This document shows positions 1-8,605 of a stretch of 16,697 bases of DNA, piece after piece. How positions within the stretch are numbered: position 1 is the first letter of the stretch; each line of letters starts with the position of its first letter. The stretch covers positions 1-16,697 of the forward strand of contig JAHWKS010000013.1 in assembly GCA_019347795.1 (NCBI GenBank), given 5' to 3'. Both the position numbers and the translations under genes were made by a program. Source of the DNA: Planctomycetota bacterium (GTDB lineage: Bacteria > Planctomycetota > Planctomycetia > Pirellulales > Pirellulaceae). The notes beneath the pieces are model-generated. The model ran no database searches. It saw only the letters and a list, made by a program, of their open reading frames with translations, and was not told the DNA's origin.

Positions 1-906
1 AGTTGTTACGAGTCCCGTGGGATCGACTTCGGCCATTTCCGTGTCGTTGGAGTCGAACGAGGTGGTGCGGGTCACGTCTTCGCTCGAACCGTCGCTGTAG
101 CGGGCGATCACCGTCAACTGCTGATCCCCTTCGCGCTGCATGAGCCGCTCTTGCGGATAGACCTCGATGCCGGTCACCACGGGATCTTCCGGACTGCCGT
201 AGGGCATGCCTTGCTCGATCCAACGACGCAGCACGCGATAGAAGGGAGAGTCGGCGTCGATCCGATGTCCGCCGCCGTGAGGGACCTTCGCGGTGGCCTT
301 GGTCAAAAGCAGGCTGCGATCGGGCGCCGCGGGGAATAAACGCCGGCCGCGCGCCTCTTTCACCAGGTGCTCGAAATCCTCGGCCGGTTCAAAGCCCAAC
401 AGCGAAAGGGCGAAGCCGTTCTGACCTCCCGACTTGCCGTGGCAGCCGCCGCCGTTGCAGCCGAATTTCGTGAAGACGGGCACGACCTGGTTGGGGAAGT
501 TGACCGGCAGGTCCTCGCCGATGTTGCTCACCTCGACCTCCACCTGCGCCTCGGGACCTGCTGGCGATTTCGCATGGATTGTCGCTTTGCCTTCGGCGAT
601 CGGAGTGACCCAGCCGGTTTCATCCACCCGGGCGACGCCGTCCGGCGACACGGTGTACGCCACATCCCGCGTCAGGTCGCGAAGCTGGGCGGTGGAATAG
701 CTGCCGGTCACGAGAAGCTGCTGCCCGGCGTCCCGCCCGGCGATGGCGAAGGCGCCGCCGGCGGCCCGGCCGGTTTCGATCGCGATCGATTGCAACTGGC
801 CGGGATCGCCCAAACCAGGCGGCTCCGGCCGGTTCTCCTGAGCGCCGGCGCCGGCGGTCAGGCAAGCCGAAAGGACCAGGGCCAAAGTCGGAGCAAAGCG
901 TCGCAT
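1..906 (-). CDS. Exported Ig-like / DUF1549-type planctomycete protein, N-terminal part
   Basis: The reading frame is open from the ATG at 906 to the left edge (302 codons, no stop), so only the N-terminus is present. Residues 1-22 form a Sec signal peptide ending near AGA-QE, so the product is exported. Residues 40-128 resemble a bacterial Ig-like (Big2) domain, and a second one appears to begin near 244. Between them lies a cytochrome-like stretch with C150-x4-C155-H156 (FGCNGGGCHGK), followed by SLLGFEP and GRRLFPAAP. This layout is typical of very large planctomycete proteins that carry DUF1549 and DUF1553 downstream; those domains would lie outside the window. Haem binding is possible, but the spacing is C-x4-CH instead of CxxCH. 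Their molecular role is not established. A GGGAG ribosome site about 7 nt upstream supports the start, and a promoter-like pair lies at 983-1011. Confidence 0.85.
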   Translation of the reverse strand, partial: MRRFAPTLALVLSACLTAGAGAQENRPEPPGLGDPGQLQSIAIETGRAAGGAFAIAGRDAGQQLLVTGSYSTAQLRDLTRDVAYTVSPDGVARVDETGWVTPIAEGKATIHAKSPAGPEAQVEVEVSNIGEDLPVNFPNQVVPVFTKFGCNGGGCHGKSGGQNGFALSLLGFEPAEDFEHLVKEARGRRLFPAAPDRSLLLTKATAKVPHGGGHRIDADSPFYRVLRRWIEQGMPYGSPEDPVVTGIEVYPQERLMQREGDQQLTVIARYSDGSSEDVTRTTSFDSNDTEMAEVDPTGLVTT

Positions 907-982
907 GAGGTTCTCCCTATCCTCTTGGTAAAGAAGGATGTCAGATCATCCGCAGGCAGGCCATAAGGGTGGGTCGCCCGGC

Positions 983-1011
983 ATTATCCCATCAACCTGC
1001 GCTGATTGCAA
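983..1011 (-). promoter_or_regulatory. Candidate sigma70-type promoter for the DUF1549-type gene
   Basis: Read on the minus strand, TTGCAA (1011-1006) and GATAAT (988-983) are separated by exactly 17 nt. The -10 matches the consensus at 5 of 6 positions and the -35 at 4 of 6. Transcription would start near 976 and leave an untranslated leader of about 70 nt before the ATG at 906. This is a motif match only. Confidence 0.45.
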
Positions 1012-1117
1012 GCAAGAATTGACCGAACTTTGATGGGAATTCGGCTGCGGTTGAGAGCCCGCAGCGGATCGCCAAAAGAGCAACGGCGGGCGCGCACGCC
1101 GATAGAGCAATAGAGAG

Positions 1118-1184
1118 GGAGTAGTGGAGTGATGGAGTATTGGTTGAATGTTGAATCTCCGTCCCTCCATCACTCCATTACTCC
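1118..1184. repeat. Near-perfect 20-bp inverted repeat, GGAGTRATGGAG type
   Basis: The left arm at 1118-1137 and the reverse complement of the right arm at 1165-1184 agree at 19 of 20 positions, with a 27-nt spacer. The left arm is all purine plus T (GGAGTAGTGGAGTGATGGAG) and is itself made of short GGAGTGAT-like units. The right arm continues into further ACTCCAxC units up to about 1200. The spacer contains TTGAATGTTGAAT, a short direct repeat. As RNA it would fold into a long stem. It could be a dispersed intergenic repeat, a transcript-stabilising hairpin or a slippage product; the sequence alone does not decide. Confidence 0.7.
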
Positions 1185-1230
1185 AACACTCCAGCACTCC
1201 GTGGGGGACGAGAAATGACGCACCAACCCC

Positions 1231-1566
1231 CTACACGTCCAGCGCCGGTTCGCCGATGTAGAGTTGCAGGATCTGGCTTTGCACCTTGATCGCCCGGATC
1301 AGAATCCAGATCTGCTCGGGCGAGAACTTCCGTGGGTCGGAGCGGGCGAGGTTCTCCAGCTCCTCGGTCATCGCGGCGTGCTGGTCGGTCGCGGCTTGCA
1401 GACGCAGGCCGGTTGATTTCCAGGCGGTCGCCAGGCTGTTCGTGTTTTCCAGCTCCTCGATGTCGTCCACGGCATTGCTCAGGAGGAGGCAAAGCCGGGC
1501 CACGTCGCGGGGCGAAGAGCCGGGTTGGAGCTGCTCAATACGTGCGGCGAGTTGCTGGCAATTCAT
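1231..1566 (-). CDS. Hypothetical protein, 111 aa, helical
   Basis: I do not recognise this protein. It is probably cytoplasmic, since no signal peptide or membrane segment is visible. It looks mostly alpha-helical and is acidic in the middle (VDDIEELENTN near residues 33-43; MTEELENLARSD near 66-77), followed by a hydrophobic C-terminal helix (EQIWILIRAIKVQSQILQLYI). The ATG at 1566 has no clear Shine-Dalgarno sequence. The gene is codirectional with the upstream glycosyltransferase, 97 bp away, and an AT-rich near-palindrome lies between them at 1620-1639, so it may have its own promoter. Codon use and GC content match the neighbours, and it was chosen over the opposite-strand ORFs because its protein has a plausible composition while theirs are Arg/Ser/Pro-rich. 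Confidence 0.6.
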   Translation of the reverse strand: MNCQQLAARIEQLQPGSSPRDVARLCLLLSNAVDDIEELENTNSLATAWKSTGLRLQAATDQHAAMTEELENLARSDPRKFSPEQIWILIRAIKVQSQILQLYIGEPALDV

Positions 1567-1619
1567 CGGGTCGGATTGGGCGAATGCGGCGAAAAGACGA
1601 GACTCGGTTGAGTTTCATT

Positions 1620-1639
1620 AAAACTTTAGCTCAAGTTTT
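1620..1639. promoter_or_regulatory. AT-rich 20-bp near-palindrome between two minus-strand genes
   Basis: The sequence equals its own reverse complement at 18 of 20 positions, with outer arms AAAACTT and AAGTTTT around AGCT. It starts 25 nt past the glycosyltransferase stop and lies 54 nt upstream of the 111-aa gene's ATG. It could be a weak terminator (7-bp A/T-rich stem ending in TTTT on either strand) or a binding site for a dimeric regulator. It stands out as a local AT island in GC-rich DNA. Confidence 0.35.
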
Positions 1640-1663
1640 GCGCCCGGCGGGAATTCGCGCAAG

Positions 1664-2794
1664 TCAGGCTGTGGCCGAAAGAACGGCGCCGTAATGCTCC
1701 AGCAGCCGCTCAGCGGCGCCAGCGGCCTGGAAGGCGTCCTCCGCTCGCCGCCGTAGCCGCGTCGCCCATTGCTCGCGAGCGGCCGGGTCGTTGAGAAGCG
1801 CGGTTACGGCGACTGCCAGCGAGTCCTGGTCGTCCGGCGGCGTTAGGAGATCGGCATAGTCCGAGCGAGGCAGAATCTCCGTTGTCCCGCCGACGTCGCT
1901 GGCCACGAGCGGAACGCCCGCAGCCGCCGCCTCCAGCAGCACCCGCCCCAGCGGCTCCTGCCGCGACGCATGAACCAGCAGCGTCAGCTCGCTGAGCAGG
2001 CGCGCCACGTCGCGCCGCACGCCCAGAAAGTGCGCCCGGCCGGTCAACGGCGGCCGCGCGGCGATTTCGCGCAGGCGACGCTCGTATTCGACCGCCTCAC
2101 CCTTCTGCGAAGATCGCTCGCCGACGATCAGCCAATGCAGTTGTGGAAACCGCGGCGCCAATCGCTGCATCGCCGCAGCGGTTACGTCGAGCCCCTTGCG
2201 CGGCCCGATCTGGCCGATGCTGGCGAGAAGCTGAACGTGGCGAGGCAATGCTAATTCCTCATGTAAGTATCCCGTCGGCGGCCGCGGGCGGAACTGCTTG
2301 ACATCAACGCCGTTGTGACAGACGTAGGTTTTCTCCGCGGCGAGTCCTTGTGCGACGTGCCAGTCGCGGGTCGCGGCGGAGACCGCCAATAACCGCGCAG
2401 AGCGATTGACGTCGCCGATTGCGGTGCGGCTGAGCGTGAGGATGTCGCGGAGATGCCCGATGCTCGGCACGCCTGCTTCCGCAGTCGCGGGGCCGGAGAG
2501 CCGGCTCGTCGAAAGGCTGTTCGCGTGCAACAAATCCGGACGCAGCAGCCGCAATGTCTGGCACAGTCTTCGGCGCAACTCGGCTTGCGGCAGCTTCACT
2601 CCCCGGTCGTCGAACATCTCCCACGGGCGCACGTCCACGTTACTTTCGCGCAGCGCCTCAGCCAGCTCGCCCCTTGGCGGCGCCAGCGCGAGCGGCTCAA
2701 ACCCGGCGCCGCGCACCCGCTCCAAGATCGCCAGCAACGACTGCTCGCCGCCATGTAGTGTGGGATACTCGAAAACGTACAGCACGCGCGGCAT
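1664..2794 (-). CDS. Glycosyltransferase family 4 (GT-B fold)
   Basis: This is a cytoplasmic or membrane-associated sugar transferase of 376 aa, a usual GT4 length, that would move a sugar from a nucleotide donor to an envelope glycan or glycolipid; donor and acceptor are unknown. The N-terminal Rossmann domain opens with MPRVLYVFEYPTLHGGEQSL, where HGGEQ is the acceptor-side glycine-rich loop. The C-terminal domain starts near residue 190 with GQIGPRKGLD (R199/K200, phosphate contacts), then WLIVGE at 221-226, and the signature E-x7-E (E280-P-L-G-R-V-L-L-E288) followed by AAAAGVPLVASDVGGTTEIL. All the expected motifs are present. There is no strong ribosome site before the ATG at 2794; the reading MPRVLYVFEYP makes this start natural. 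It diverges from the GH88 gene and has no other polysaccharide genes around it. Confidence 0.9.
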   Translation of the reverse strand: MPRVLYVFEYPTLHGGEQSLLAILERVRGAGFEPLALAPPRGELAEALRESNVDVRPWEMFDDRGVKLPQAELRRRLCQTLRLLRPDLLHANSLSTSRLSGPATAEAGVPSIGHLRDILTLSRTAIGDVNRSARLLAVSAATRDWHVAQGLAAEKTYVCHNGVDVKQFRPRPPTGYLHEELALPRHVQLLASIGQIGPRKGLDVTAAAMQRLAPRFPQLHWLIVGERSSQKGEAVEYERRLREIAARPPLTGRAHFLGVRRDVARLLSELTLLVHASRQEPLGRVLLEAAAAGVPLVASDVGGTTEILPRSDYADLLTPPDDQDSLAVAVTALLNDPAAREQWATRLRRRAEDAFQAAGAAERLLEHYGAVLSATA

Positions 2795-3089
2795 GCGAGA
2801 AACCAGTCGGTGAAGAAGCCGACACCAATTCGAGAGGATCCGTCGCCTTCACCTGGAAAAGCACTTGGCCCGGCTCAATTTCACCAGAGTTGAAGAGTCG
2901 CTGCTAGGCTAACTCCCAACGGCGCGACCGTCCATTGGCGACGCGGGCAGAGATCGAGACTGGCCCGCCCACCGCGGGAGCTTTCCTCGCGGCCAGCCTG
3001 TGCCCCGACGCCGTTCGTCAGGAATTGACCGCTGCCGGAACAGTTCGGATATTGAGGGCTCGCTTTCTCCCACTCCAAGAGACCGCCCC
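2795..3089. other. Divergent intergenic region, no gene seen
   Basis: This 295-bp gap separates the divergent glycosyltransferase and GH88 genes. The GH88 frame is open upstream to 3000, but that part translates to a low-complexity Arg/Ser-rich stretch and is unlikely to be coding. Promoters for both genes should lie here. The best plus-strand match, TTGACC near 3026 with TATTGA about 19 nt later, is too weak to call. Confidence 0.5.
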
Positions 3090-4217
3090 ATGCCCGATTC
3101 GCAGTGTCTTGCCCGCTACGCCTCTGCTTTGGAATTCGCCGAGACGCAGGTTGCGCAGCTTGCGGAGCGGCATCCCGGCTACTTCCCGATTTACACGAAG
3201 GACGGTAAATGGCTGCATGAGGGAGAGCTATGGACCGATTGGACCGGCGGTTTTTGCGCGGGGATGATGTGGCAGTTCCATCGTCGCACCGGCGATGCTG
3301 AGTGGCGGCGCCGGGCGGAGGAATACTCCAAGCTGCTGGAGCATCGGCAGCACGACCGCAACGTGCACGACCTGGGGTTCATCTTCCTCAACACGTACCT
3401 GCCGTGGTACGAACTCACCGGCGAGCAGCATCTGCACGACGTGCTGATCCAGGCCGGCCGGACGCTCGCGAAGCGGTTCCGCGAGAAGGGGCAATACCTG
3501 TGCAGCTTCATCGGGCCGGAGTCGCTGTTCATCGACATCATGATGAACGTGCCGCTCATCTTCTACGCCGGGAATGAGACCCACGGTCCAGAGTTGTTGC
3601 GGGTGGCACACGCCCACTGCCAGAGGACGGCCGAGCGGATTGTGCGGGAGGACGGCTCCACCGCTCATGAAGGAGTTTTTGACACGCAGACCGGCGAGTT
3701 CCTGCGTCAATCGACGCATCAGGGAAAAAGCGCCGACAGCGCCTGGGCCCGTGGACTGGCGTGGTCGCTGTACGGCTACAGCAAGTGCTATCGCCTCACC
3801 GGCGACGAGAGCTACCTCGCCGTGTCCGAGCGAAACGCCGACTACTGGCTTCGCCGACTGCCGGAGGACAAGGTCCCCTTCTGGGACTTCGACGCCGACT
3901 TATCCCAGCCGCCGCCGCTGGGCGCCCAGAAGGAATCCTCCGCTGGCGCCATCGCCGCCAGCGGCCTGTTGGACCTGGCGACGCAGACGCATTCGCCCGA
4001 GAAGGCAAAGGCCTATCGCGACACGGCCCTGGCGACGTTGGACGCGTTGACCGAGCCCGACTACCTCGCCATCGACACGCCCGGCTGGGAAGGGATCCTC
4101 AAGCACGGCGTCTACCACACCACCAAGAACCTCGGCGTCGATGAATCGGTGATGTGGGGCGAGTTCTTCTTTGTCGAAGCGCTCACGAAAGTGGTGAGCG
4201 AGAAGGAAACACGATAG
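3090..4217 (+). CDS. Unsaturated glucuronyl hydrolase, GH88
   Basis: This enzyme hydrates the 4,5-double bond of the terminal uronic acid on oligosaccharides left by polysaccharide lyases, releasing a keto-uronate and a shortened sugar. It acts in the cytoplasm or periplasm; no signal peptide is visible with this start. The 375-aa length and the (alpha/alpha)6 helical pattern fit the family. Both conserved catalytic aspartates can be placed: D94 in VHDLGF and D149 in FIDIMMNVPL. The substrate-site motifs WTGGFCAGMMWQF (51-63) and SAWARGLAWSLYG are also present. I chose the ATG at 3090 because the upstream 30 codons are Arg/Ser-rich and not family-like; only a weak AAGAGA precedes it. No lyase, sulfatase or SusC/D-type gene lies nearby, so the natural substrate (ulvan, alginate, glycosaminoglycan or pectin fragments) cannot be told. 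Confidence 0.92.
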   Translation: MPDSQCLARYASALEFAETQVAQLAERHPGYFPIYTKDGKWLHEGELWTDWTGGFCAGMMWQFHRRTGDAEWRRRAEEYSKLLEHRQHDRNVHDLGFIFLNTYLPWYELTGEQHLHDVLIQAGRTLAKRFREKGQYLCSFIGPESLFIDIMMNVPLIFYAGNETHGPELLRVAHAHCQRTAERIVREDGSTAHEGVFDTQTGEFLRQSTHQGKSADSAWARGLAWSLYGYSKCYRLTGDESYLAVSERNADYWLRRLPEDKVPFWDFDADLSQPPPLGAQKESSAGAIAASGLLDLATQTHSPEKAKAYRDTALATLDALTEPDYLAIDTPGWEGILKHGVYHTTKNLGVDESVMWGEFFFVEALTKVVSEKETR

Positions 4218-4378
4218 CAAGCTCCCGCCGTGAGGCCGACATGGTTTTGATCGAACGCGGCTTTTCCCCGCATGAATCGCCCGCTGAAAGTTTCGCACAG
4301 CGAATCGAGTTAAACCATCCGAACGCGCGCTAGAATGAGTGTGGGGCTTTGTCCAGAGCTACGCCCCGAGAGCGAAAA

Positions 4379-4597
4379 ATGACGAAAGAGCGATTTGTTG
4401 AGCTTATTTCACAAGAACCGTTTCGCCCTTTCACCGTCCGCATTGACGGCAAGGAATTGCGCGTCGAGAACTGGTCCATGGCGATGTTTCATCCCGCGGT
4501 CGCGGAAGTGTTCGTCGTCACGCGTGAAGGCGCCCACGAGTTTTTGCCGGAGAACGTGCAATTGCTGACCGCTCACGGAGCAATCGTCTCGGGGTAG
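4379..4597 (+). CDS. Small conserved protein of the 'PFRPFTV' type, 72 aa
   Basis: The function is unknown. The sequence begins MTKERFVELISQEPFRPFTV, then KELRVENW, then VAEVFVVTREGAHEFLPENVQLL. I recognise this pattern of an N-terminal helix, an 'FxPFxVxxxDGxxxxV' strand pair and a C-terminal beta stretch from many short planctomycete and other bacterial hypothetical proteins, but cannot name a Pfam family. I chose the ATG at 4379, with GAGAG 6-10 nt upstream, over an upstream TTG at 4349, which adds ten unconserved residues. The gene is convergent with the OmpA-like gene, and the two 3' ends overlap by 25 bp (4573-4597). Confidence 0.7.
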   Translation: MTKERFVELISQEPFRPFTVRIDGKELRVENWSMAMFHPAVAEVFVVTREGAHEFLPENVQLLTAHGAIVSG

Positions 4598-5400
4598 GTC
4601 GCCAGCTCGACGCGGCGGTTCTTGGCCTGGCCGGCGGTGCTGGCGTTGGAGGCGAGCGGTTGGCTCGGGCCGTGGCCGAGGATCTTGAGCTGCTCGGCCG
4701 GCAGGCGGTTGCGCTGCGTGAGTTGGTTGAACACCGCCGTGGCCTGCGCTGTGGAAAGCTCGTGGTTGCTGTACCGCCCGCCGGGGATCGGCGCCGTGGA
4801 GGTGTGACCCTCGACCACGATCACCTGCTGCGGATAGTGTTGGGTGAGGACGCTCGCCGCTCGATCGATCAGGGCATACGCGCCTTGGTGGAACTGCGCG
4901 GTTCCGGGGGCGAAGAGCTGATCCGCCGGCAGCTCGATGCGCACGATGTCTCCGTCCTTGCGCATCTCCAGCCCCGCCGCCTCGACCATCGGCAGCACAT
5001 CCTGATGGCTGGTGTTGGCGGTGATGGTCGCGCCGCCGCGGCGGCGCACCGACGCCTCCAGCGCCTCGACCTGCTTGCCCGTCTCGGCCCGGGCCAGACG
5101 CTCCTCGCGAAGCTGCGTCGCGGAGTCGGTGAGCTGCTTCTGCAGAAGCCGGACCTGGTCCTGAAGGATCTGCCGCTCCTGCTCCATCTTCGCGAGCTGC
5201 ACCATCAAGTCGCCGTTGTCGGCGTCGAGCGATCCGGCCCGCACACTCAGGTCCTCAAACTGCGCCAGGGCCGCCGCGGGGGGCGGCGTCTGTCCGATGC
5301 CCGCGGGCGGCGGCTCGGCCGGCAGATACGGATTCTGATTGCAGCCGGCGGCGAGAAGGCCGGCCAACAGCAGAATGGACGGTGTCGATCTGCGTCGCAT
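4573..5400 (-). CDS. OmpA-like lipoprotein with coiled coil
   Basis: This is a 275-aa envelope protein. Residues 1-20 are a lipoprotein signal with lipobox LAAGC (C20), so it should be acylated and membrane-anchored. A Pro-rich linker (24-43) and a long coiled coil (about 63-118) follow, then an OmpA/MotB-type C-terminal domain (about 150-270). OmpA domains usually grip peptidoglycan through an Asp after GHT and an Arg in NxxLSxxRA. Here these read GHTST (S201) and NHELSTAQA (Q219), so both usual contacts are missing, while NRRVEL is kept. AGGAG 8 nt before the ATG at 5400 and the lipoprotein signal set the start, although the frame stays open to 5904. A promoter-like pair lies at 5458-5487. 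The protein could link the outer membrane to the cell wall by another contact, or not at all. Confidence 0.88.
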   Translation of the reverse strand: MRRRSTPSILLLAGLLAAGCNQNPYLPAEPPPAGIGQTPPPAAALAQFEDLSVRAGSLDADNGDLMVQLAKMEQERQILQDQVRLLQKQLTDSATQLREERLARAETGKQVEALEASVRRRGGATITANTSHQDVLPMVEAAGLEMRKDGDIVRIELPADQLFAPGTAQFHQGAYALIDRAASVLTQHYPQQVIVVEGHTSTAPIPGGRYSNHELSTAQATAVFNQLTQRNRLPAEQLKILGHGPSQPLASNASTAGQAKNRRVELATYPETIAP

Positions 5401-5457
5401 GACGGGCAACTCCTGTCGCGGGTGCGCTCGATCCGCGCCGAGAGCGTACGGCGCGGG

Positions 5458-5487
5458 ATAGTAACGTCGGCGTCCCCCCTCGGGCAA
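5458..5487 (-). promoter_or_regulatory. Candidate promoter for the OmpA-like lipoprotein
   Basis: On the minus strand TTGCCC (5487-5482) and TACTAT (5463-5458) are 18 nt apart. The predicted start of transcription near 5451 leaves about 50 nt of leader. This supports independent transcription from the upstream 180-aa gene. It is a motif match only. Confidence 0.35.
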
Positions 5488-5506
5488 GGGCATTTGAGCT
5501 TGGAGT

Positions 5507-6049
5507 TTAGGTTTCCGCATAGTTGAGCTCCGTTGAATCATCGACTTCCGGCAGGGGAGCAGCCTGAAGGCTGGACTCCCCCCGGGGATAACTTCCGTAG
5601 AACCGTTTGATGTAGTGGCGCCGGCGGCTGTGGAGCACGTGCCGCTCCCACCCCCAGCGGCGAAGCGCGCGGTCGGAAATGCGCCGGTTCCACGCCTCGC
5701 AGACGATCGCGTCGGTACGCTTAATCCGCGCGACCACGTCCAAGGTGACGATGGCCCGCCGCACTGTCTGAAAGCTGGCGCGGGGCGTAGAGACGAAATA
5801 CCGCAGCGCGAGGAAGTTCGGCAACCGCCGCGGTTGGTTGTAGTACAGAAGGCAGCGATCGCCCGCTTCGCCGCGCTCCAACTCCTCCGGGGTTCGCCAG
5901 ACACCGCCCAGCGTGAACAGCTTGGGCCAGGGGCGAAGATGCACCGCGATCAGGCGGCCGGCGGCAGCCTCGATCACGCCATAACTGCGGCGCCGCAGCA
6001 ACTCCGCTCCGTCGTCAAGATCGGCGATAGATTCCCAAAGCCATCCCAT
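5507..6049 (-). CDS. Conserved-looking hypothetical protein, 180 aa
   Basis: I do not recognise a named family. The protein is soluble and rich in Trp, Arg and Tyr. Notable stretches are LRPWPKLFTLGGVWRTPEELER (split here as LRPWPKLFT, then GGVWRTPEELER), LLYYNQPRRLPNFL, and a C-terminal block DAIVCEAWNRRISDR, RRWGWERHV, RRHYIKRFYG. The dense aromatic and basic residues suggest a folded, conserved core. The AWNRRISDR..RRWGWERH block faintly recalls the end of acyltransferase-like folds, but that is only an impression. I chose the ATG at 6049 because GGAAAGGA lies 9-16 nt upstream; the ORF stays open to 6226, but the extra 59 residues are Arg/Ala/Gly-rich and not protein-like. The gene lies 106 bp upstream of the OmpA-like gene on the same strand. 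Confidence 0.7.
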   Translation of the reverse strand: MGWLWESIADLDDGAELLRRRSYGVIEAAAGRLIAVHLRPWPKLFTLGGVWRTPEELERGEAGDRCLLYYNQPRRLPNFLALRYFVSTPRASFQTVRRAIVTLDVVARIKRTDAIVCEAWNRRISDRALRRWGWERHVLHSRRRHYIKRFYGSYPRGESSLQAAPLPEVDDSTELNYAET

Positions 6050-6135
6050 GCCCAGATTCCTTTCCAGGAGGAAGCCTAGCACGCTGACAGCCGCCGCGCC
6101 GGGTTGCAAACAATCTTTCAGCCAGATTTCCGAAA

Positions 6136-6161
6136 CGCCGGCGTCATCACCGGCGCCGGCC
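6136..6161 (-). terminator. Possible terminator hairpin after the NHL-repeat gene
   Basis: On the minus strand a GC-rich stem pairs GGCCGGCG-type and CGCCGGCG arms around a loop of about 10 nt, followed by TTTCGG. It lies about 85 nt past the stop at 6245. The arms are self-complementary GC sequence and the T-run is short, so this is a weak call. Confidence 0.3.
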
Positions 6162-6244
6162 GCACAACCGGAACGGGCATAGCACGGGCGTGATCTCAAT
6201 GGGGGCAACCGTGGACGAGCGCCCAACGGCTTGATCCCTAAAAC

Positions 6245-8338
<2,094 letters not shown>

Positions 8339-8547
8339 GGACACACCTCGGTCAGCGGATAAGCTGGGCGGTAGCAACCAGGCGGGACAACCTCGAAGAC
8401 TCAAACGGTAAGCGGGAGAGGCCGCCGAATTTGCCTCGGCGGACCTTCACCTTCAGCCTACCCCAATTGCCGCTCCAGGAAAACGTCGCGACGGATTTGA
8501 AGCGCGAAGCGGCGCCGGTTTTCGAGAGTTGGGCGAGCAATAAGAAA

Positions 8548-8576
8548 GGCCCGCGAGGCGGTTTGCCTCGCGGGCC
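8548..8576 (-). terminator. Intrinsic terminator of the glycine-rich gene
   Basis: A perfect 12-bp GC-rich stem (GGCCCGCGAGGC at 8548-8559, GCCTCGCGGGCC at 8565-8576) closes a 5-nt loop. On the minus strand it is followed by TTTCTTATT, 30 nt past the stop at 8606. The plus strand side also carries GTTTCTTT, so it could stop transcription from both directions. Confidence 0.85.
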
Positions 8577-8605
8577 GTTTCTTTGGCTTGCTCAGGAAAG
8601 CGGCC

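Larger units (their letters stand above)
907..1230. other. Gene-free region with promoter, hairpin and inverted repeat
   Basis: No convincing ORF is present. The stretch holds a promoter-like pair (983-1011), a hairpin with 7-bp perfect arms (GCTGCGG at 1044-1050, CCGCAGC at 1059-1065, 8-nt loop), and a purine/pyrimidine-biased inverted repeat (1118-1184). Because the genes on both sides run leftward, the hairpins lie downstream of the 111-aa gene. None is followed by a T-run on the minus strand, so they are not clear intrinsic terminators. Confidence 0.6.

Noticed and set aside
5401..5904. N-terminal extension of the OmpA-like ORF to 5904
   Set aside because: It overlaps the 180-aa gene in another frame and would bury the lipoprotein signal peptide; the ATG at 5400 has an AGGAG site.
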